Of a stretch of DNA of 64,000 bases, positions 62,771 through 64,000 are shown in pieces. The notes beneath the pieces were generated by a model. That model saw nothing but the letters and a program-made list of their open reading frames with translations, searched no databases and was not told the DNA's origin. Position 1 is the stretch's first letter, and every line of letters begins with the position of its first letter. A program made the position numbers and the translations under genes. Source of the stretch: Cladorhizidae sp. MBARI D1340-BT2 (lineage: Eukaryota > Porifera > Demospongiae > Poecilosclerida > Cladorhizidae); the NCBI GenBank assembly GCA_028752905.1, contig JAQNBH010000004.1, positions 31,054,475 through 31,118,474 of the forward strand, given 5' to 3'.

Positions 62771-64000
62771 AGTTTCAGAGGGATCATGGTAGCAGAGCAG
62801 TTCTTTTTCTTTGTCTGGGTTGTTTTTATTATTGATGTGCTCTTTACCAGCATCAATGCCAACTCTATGCTATGCTCACATATTAGCAAGTCTCTATCAG
62901 CAAACAAGTTTGCATAAGCTGTTTAGTTCTCTCTTCTCAGATGTTCTACTTGATGATGAAGCACATTTTGTTTGACTAAGTGAAGATATATAGGTCAGTT
63001 TCTGCTTAACCAAGTATTATATAATAGCTAGATATCAAGACCTATGAACCTATGTTATTTAGAAAACTGAAGGGTCCTAGGTTATGACAACCCAAGCGTA
63101 GCAAGCGTGCCACAAAGGACCTGAGGGTTTTCAAATACCATAGGTCCCATTTGTCGAGGAATCTAACTTATTTCAACCAAGCAATCACACAGACAAACAA
63201 CCAGCAACAATCAAGAAATGAGGATGCTAGCAGAAGGTATATAGCATGCAATGGACTTCTTTACTTTTTTGTTGATGGATCAGTAAACTTGGACGGCGTG
63301 CAGGAAATGTCCTCTGAACCCAGCACCACATTACCTCTACTACAGCACAAAATACTTACAACCTTTTCACAATCAGTCTGAATTTTCTAGCATCCGTAAC
63401 AATGCATAAAACCTTAGCTGAAACTAAATAAACAAATTCAGAATTTGTAATAAAAAAAAATTTTTTTTAATAATAATAATATAAATTAAACCCAAGCCCT
63501 AAGGGGTCACTCAAATATGCCCAGGAAGGTGGAGTCTGAGTCCCTCCAGTGAGGGCCTTAGGTGAAATAAGGAACCTATAACTGACCAATGAAACTCCAT
63601 TCAGAAGCTAGGTTCTAACAGGAAAATAAGGGCTTTGACTCAAAGGACACAAATTCTGGGAATTTCTTATGCTTTGGTAGGAAAGCAGTGCATGGGGCTA
63701 CCTTTTTATATACCTATTGCTCTGACTTGTGAATCTCTTAGTACAGCTACAAGTAGCTAGAGTAGGTCTAAAGAAACCAAAAATACTTTGTACTGATCTT
63801 GCCTTTATGTCTTACAACTTCTCTCACGGTTATGTGGATGGACAGGACATATGGTGAAACTGTTTAGTTTCAATATATCTGGTGTAACTTCCATAAATAT
63901 TTACAGTACAGTTTCCTTATGTGCTTTCAAGATACATATGTTTCCATTCCAGCTTCTTCATAGTATAAACAAACAGTTGTGGTGAAACTTCCTTAGTTTC
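62771..64000. other. No supported gene
   Basis: AT-rich sequence. A 76-codon frame at 63,151-63,381 (RNLTYFNQAITQTNNQQQSR) has no recognisable domain. An A/T tract at 63,452-63,480 precedes a unit with CCAGGAAGGTGGAGTCTGAG. Nothing further is recognised. Confidence 0.5.

Overview
The window is eukaryotic, AT-rich, gene-poor DNA dominated by transposable elements and (ATT)n/(AAT)n microsatellites. There are no operons, no Shine-Dalgarno context and no rRNA or tRNA that I could recognise. The only host-type gene is a type II membrane protein with a fibrinogen-like C-terminal domain. I know that architecture as a large expanded family in demosponges, so a sponge genome is my best guess (inference, moderate to low confidence).

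Layout. The window is organised around a giant imperfect inverted duplication. The left arm runs from about 1,675 to 18,790 and the right arm from about 58,283 back to 30,765, around an unduplicated centre of about 12 kb (18.8-30.8 kb). Both arms carry, in mirror order: a (ATT/AAT)n array with a 15-bp higher-order unit; non-coding DNA with a dispersed ~190-bp repeat; a decayed Ty3/Gypsy element with integrase upstream of reverse transcriptase; long AAT arrays; a partial LTR; anonymous ORFs; a solo LTR with target-site duplication; a fibrinogen-domain gene; a second solo LTR; a CA/TG tract; and a third decayed Gypsy fragment. Private indels separate the arms: the left arm alone has 14.0-15.9 kb, and the right arm alone has 31.4-33.2 kb, 34.0-37.6 kb and an intact Gypsy element. 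This is therefore an old duplication, not a copied read.

The centre holds a decayed non-LTR retrotransposon with a restriction-like endonuclease tail (19.4-21.5 kb), a hAT transposon with a broken transposase (23.0-26.6 kb), and a TIR-bounded element (26.9-29.9 kb) whose decayed ORF looks like a FEN/PIN-type nuclease rather than a DDE transposase.

The right arm carries a young, nearly intact, GC-rich Ty3/Gypsy element (50,848-56,469). Its gag, protease and pol lie in one frame interrupted by two UGA codons, and its LTRs differ at one base. The position where a tRNA primer-binding site should lie is instead a 17-18 nt perfect complement of a segment inside its own LTR, which suggests self-priming as in Tf1. 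Beyond the right arm (58.3-64 kb) are an orphan tail fragment of the non-LTR element, several CTGATGAAG-hairpin-CGAAA motifs resembling a hammerhead-ribozyme core, and a second small palindrome built from sequence that also lies in the big arms.

Apart from the young Gypsy element, nearly every coding region is broken. The long ORFs over the AAT arrays are not genes.
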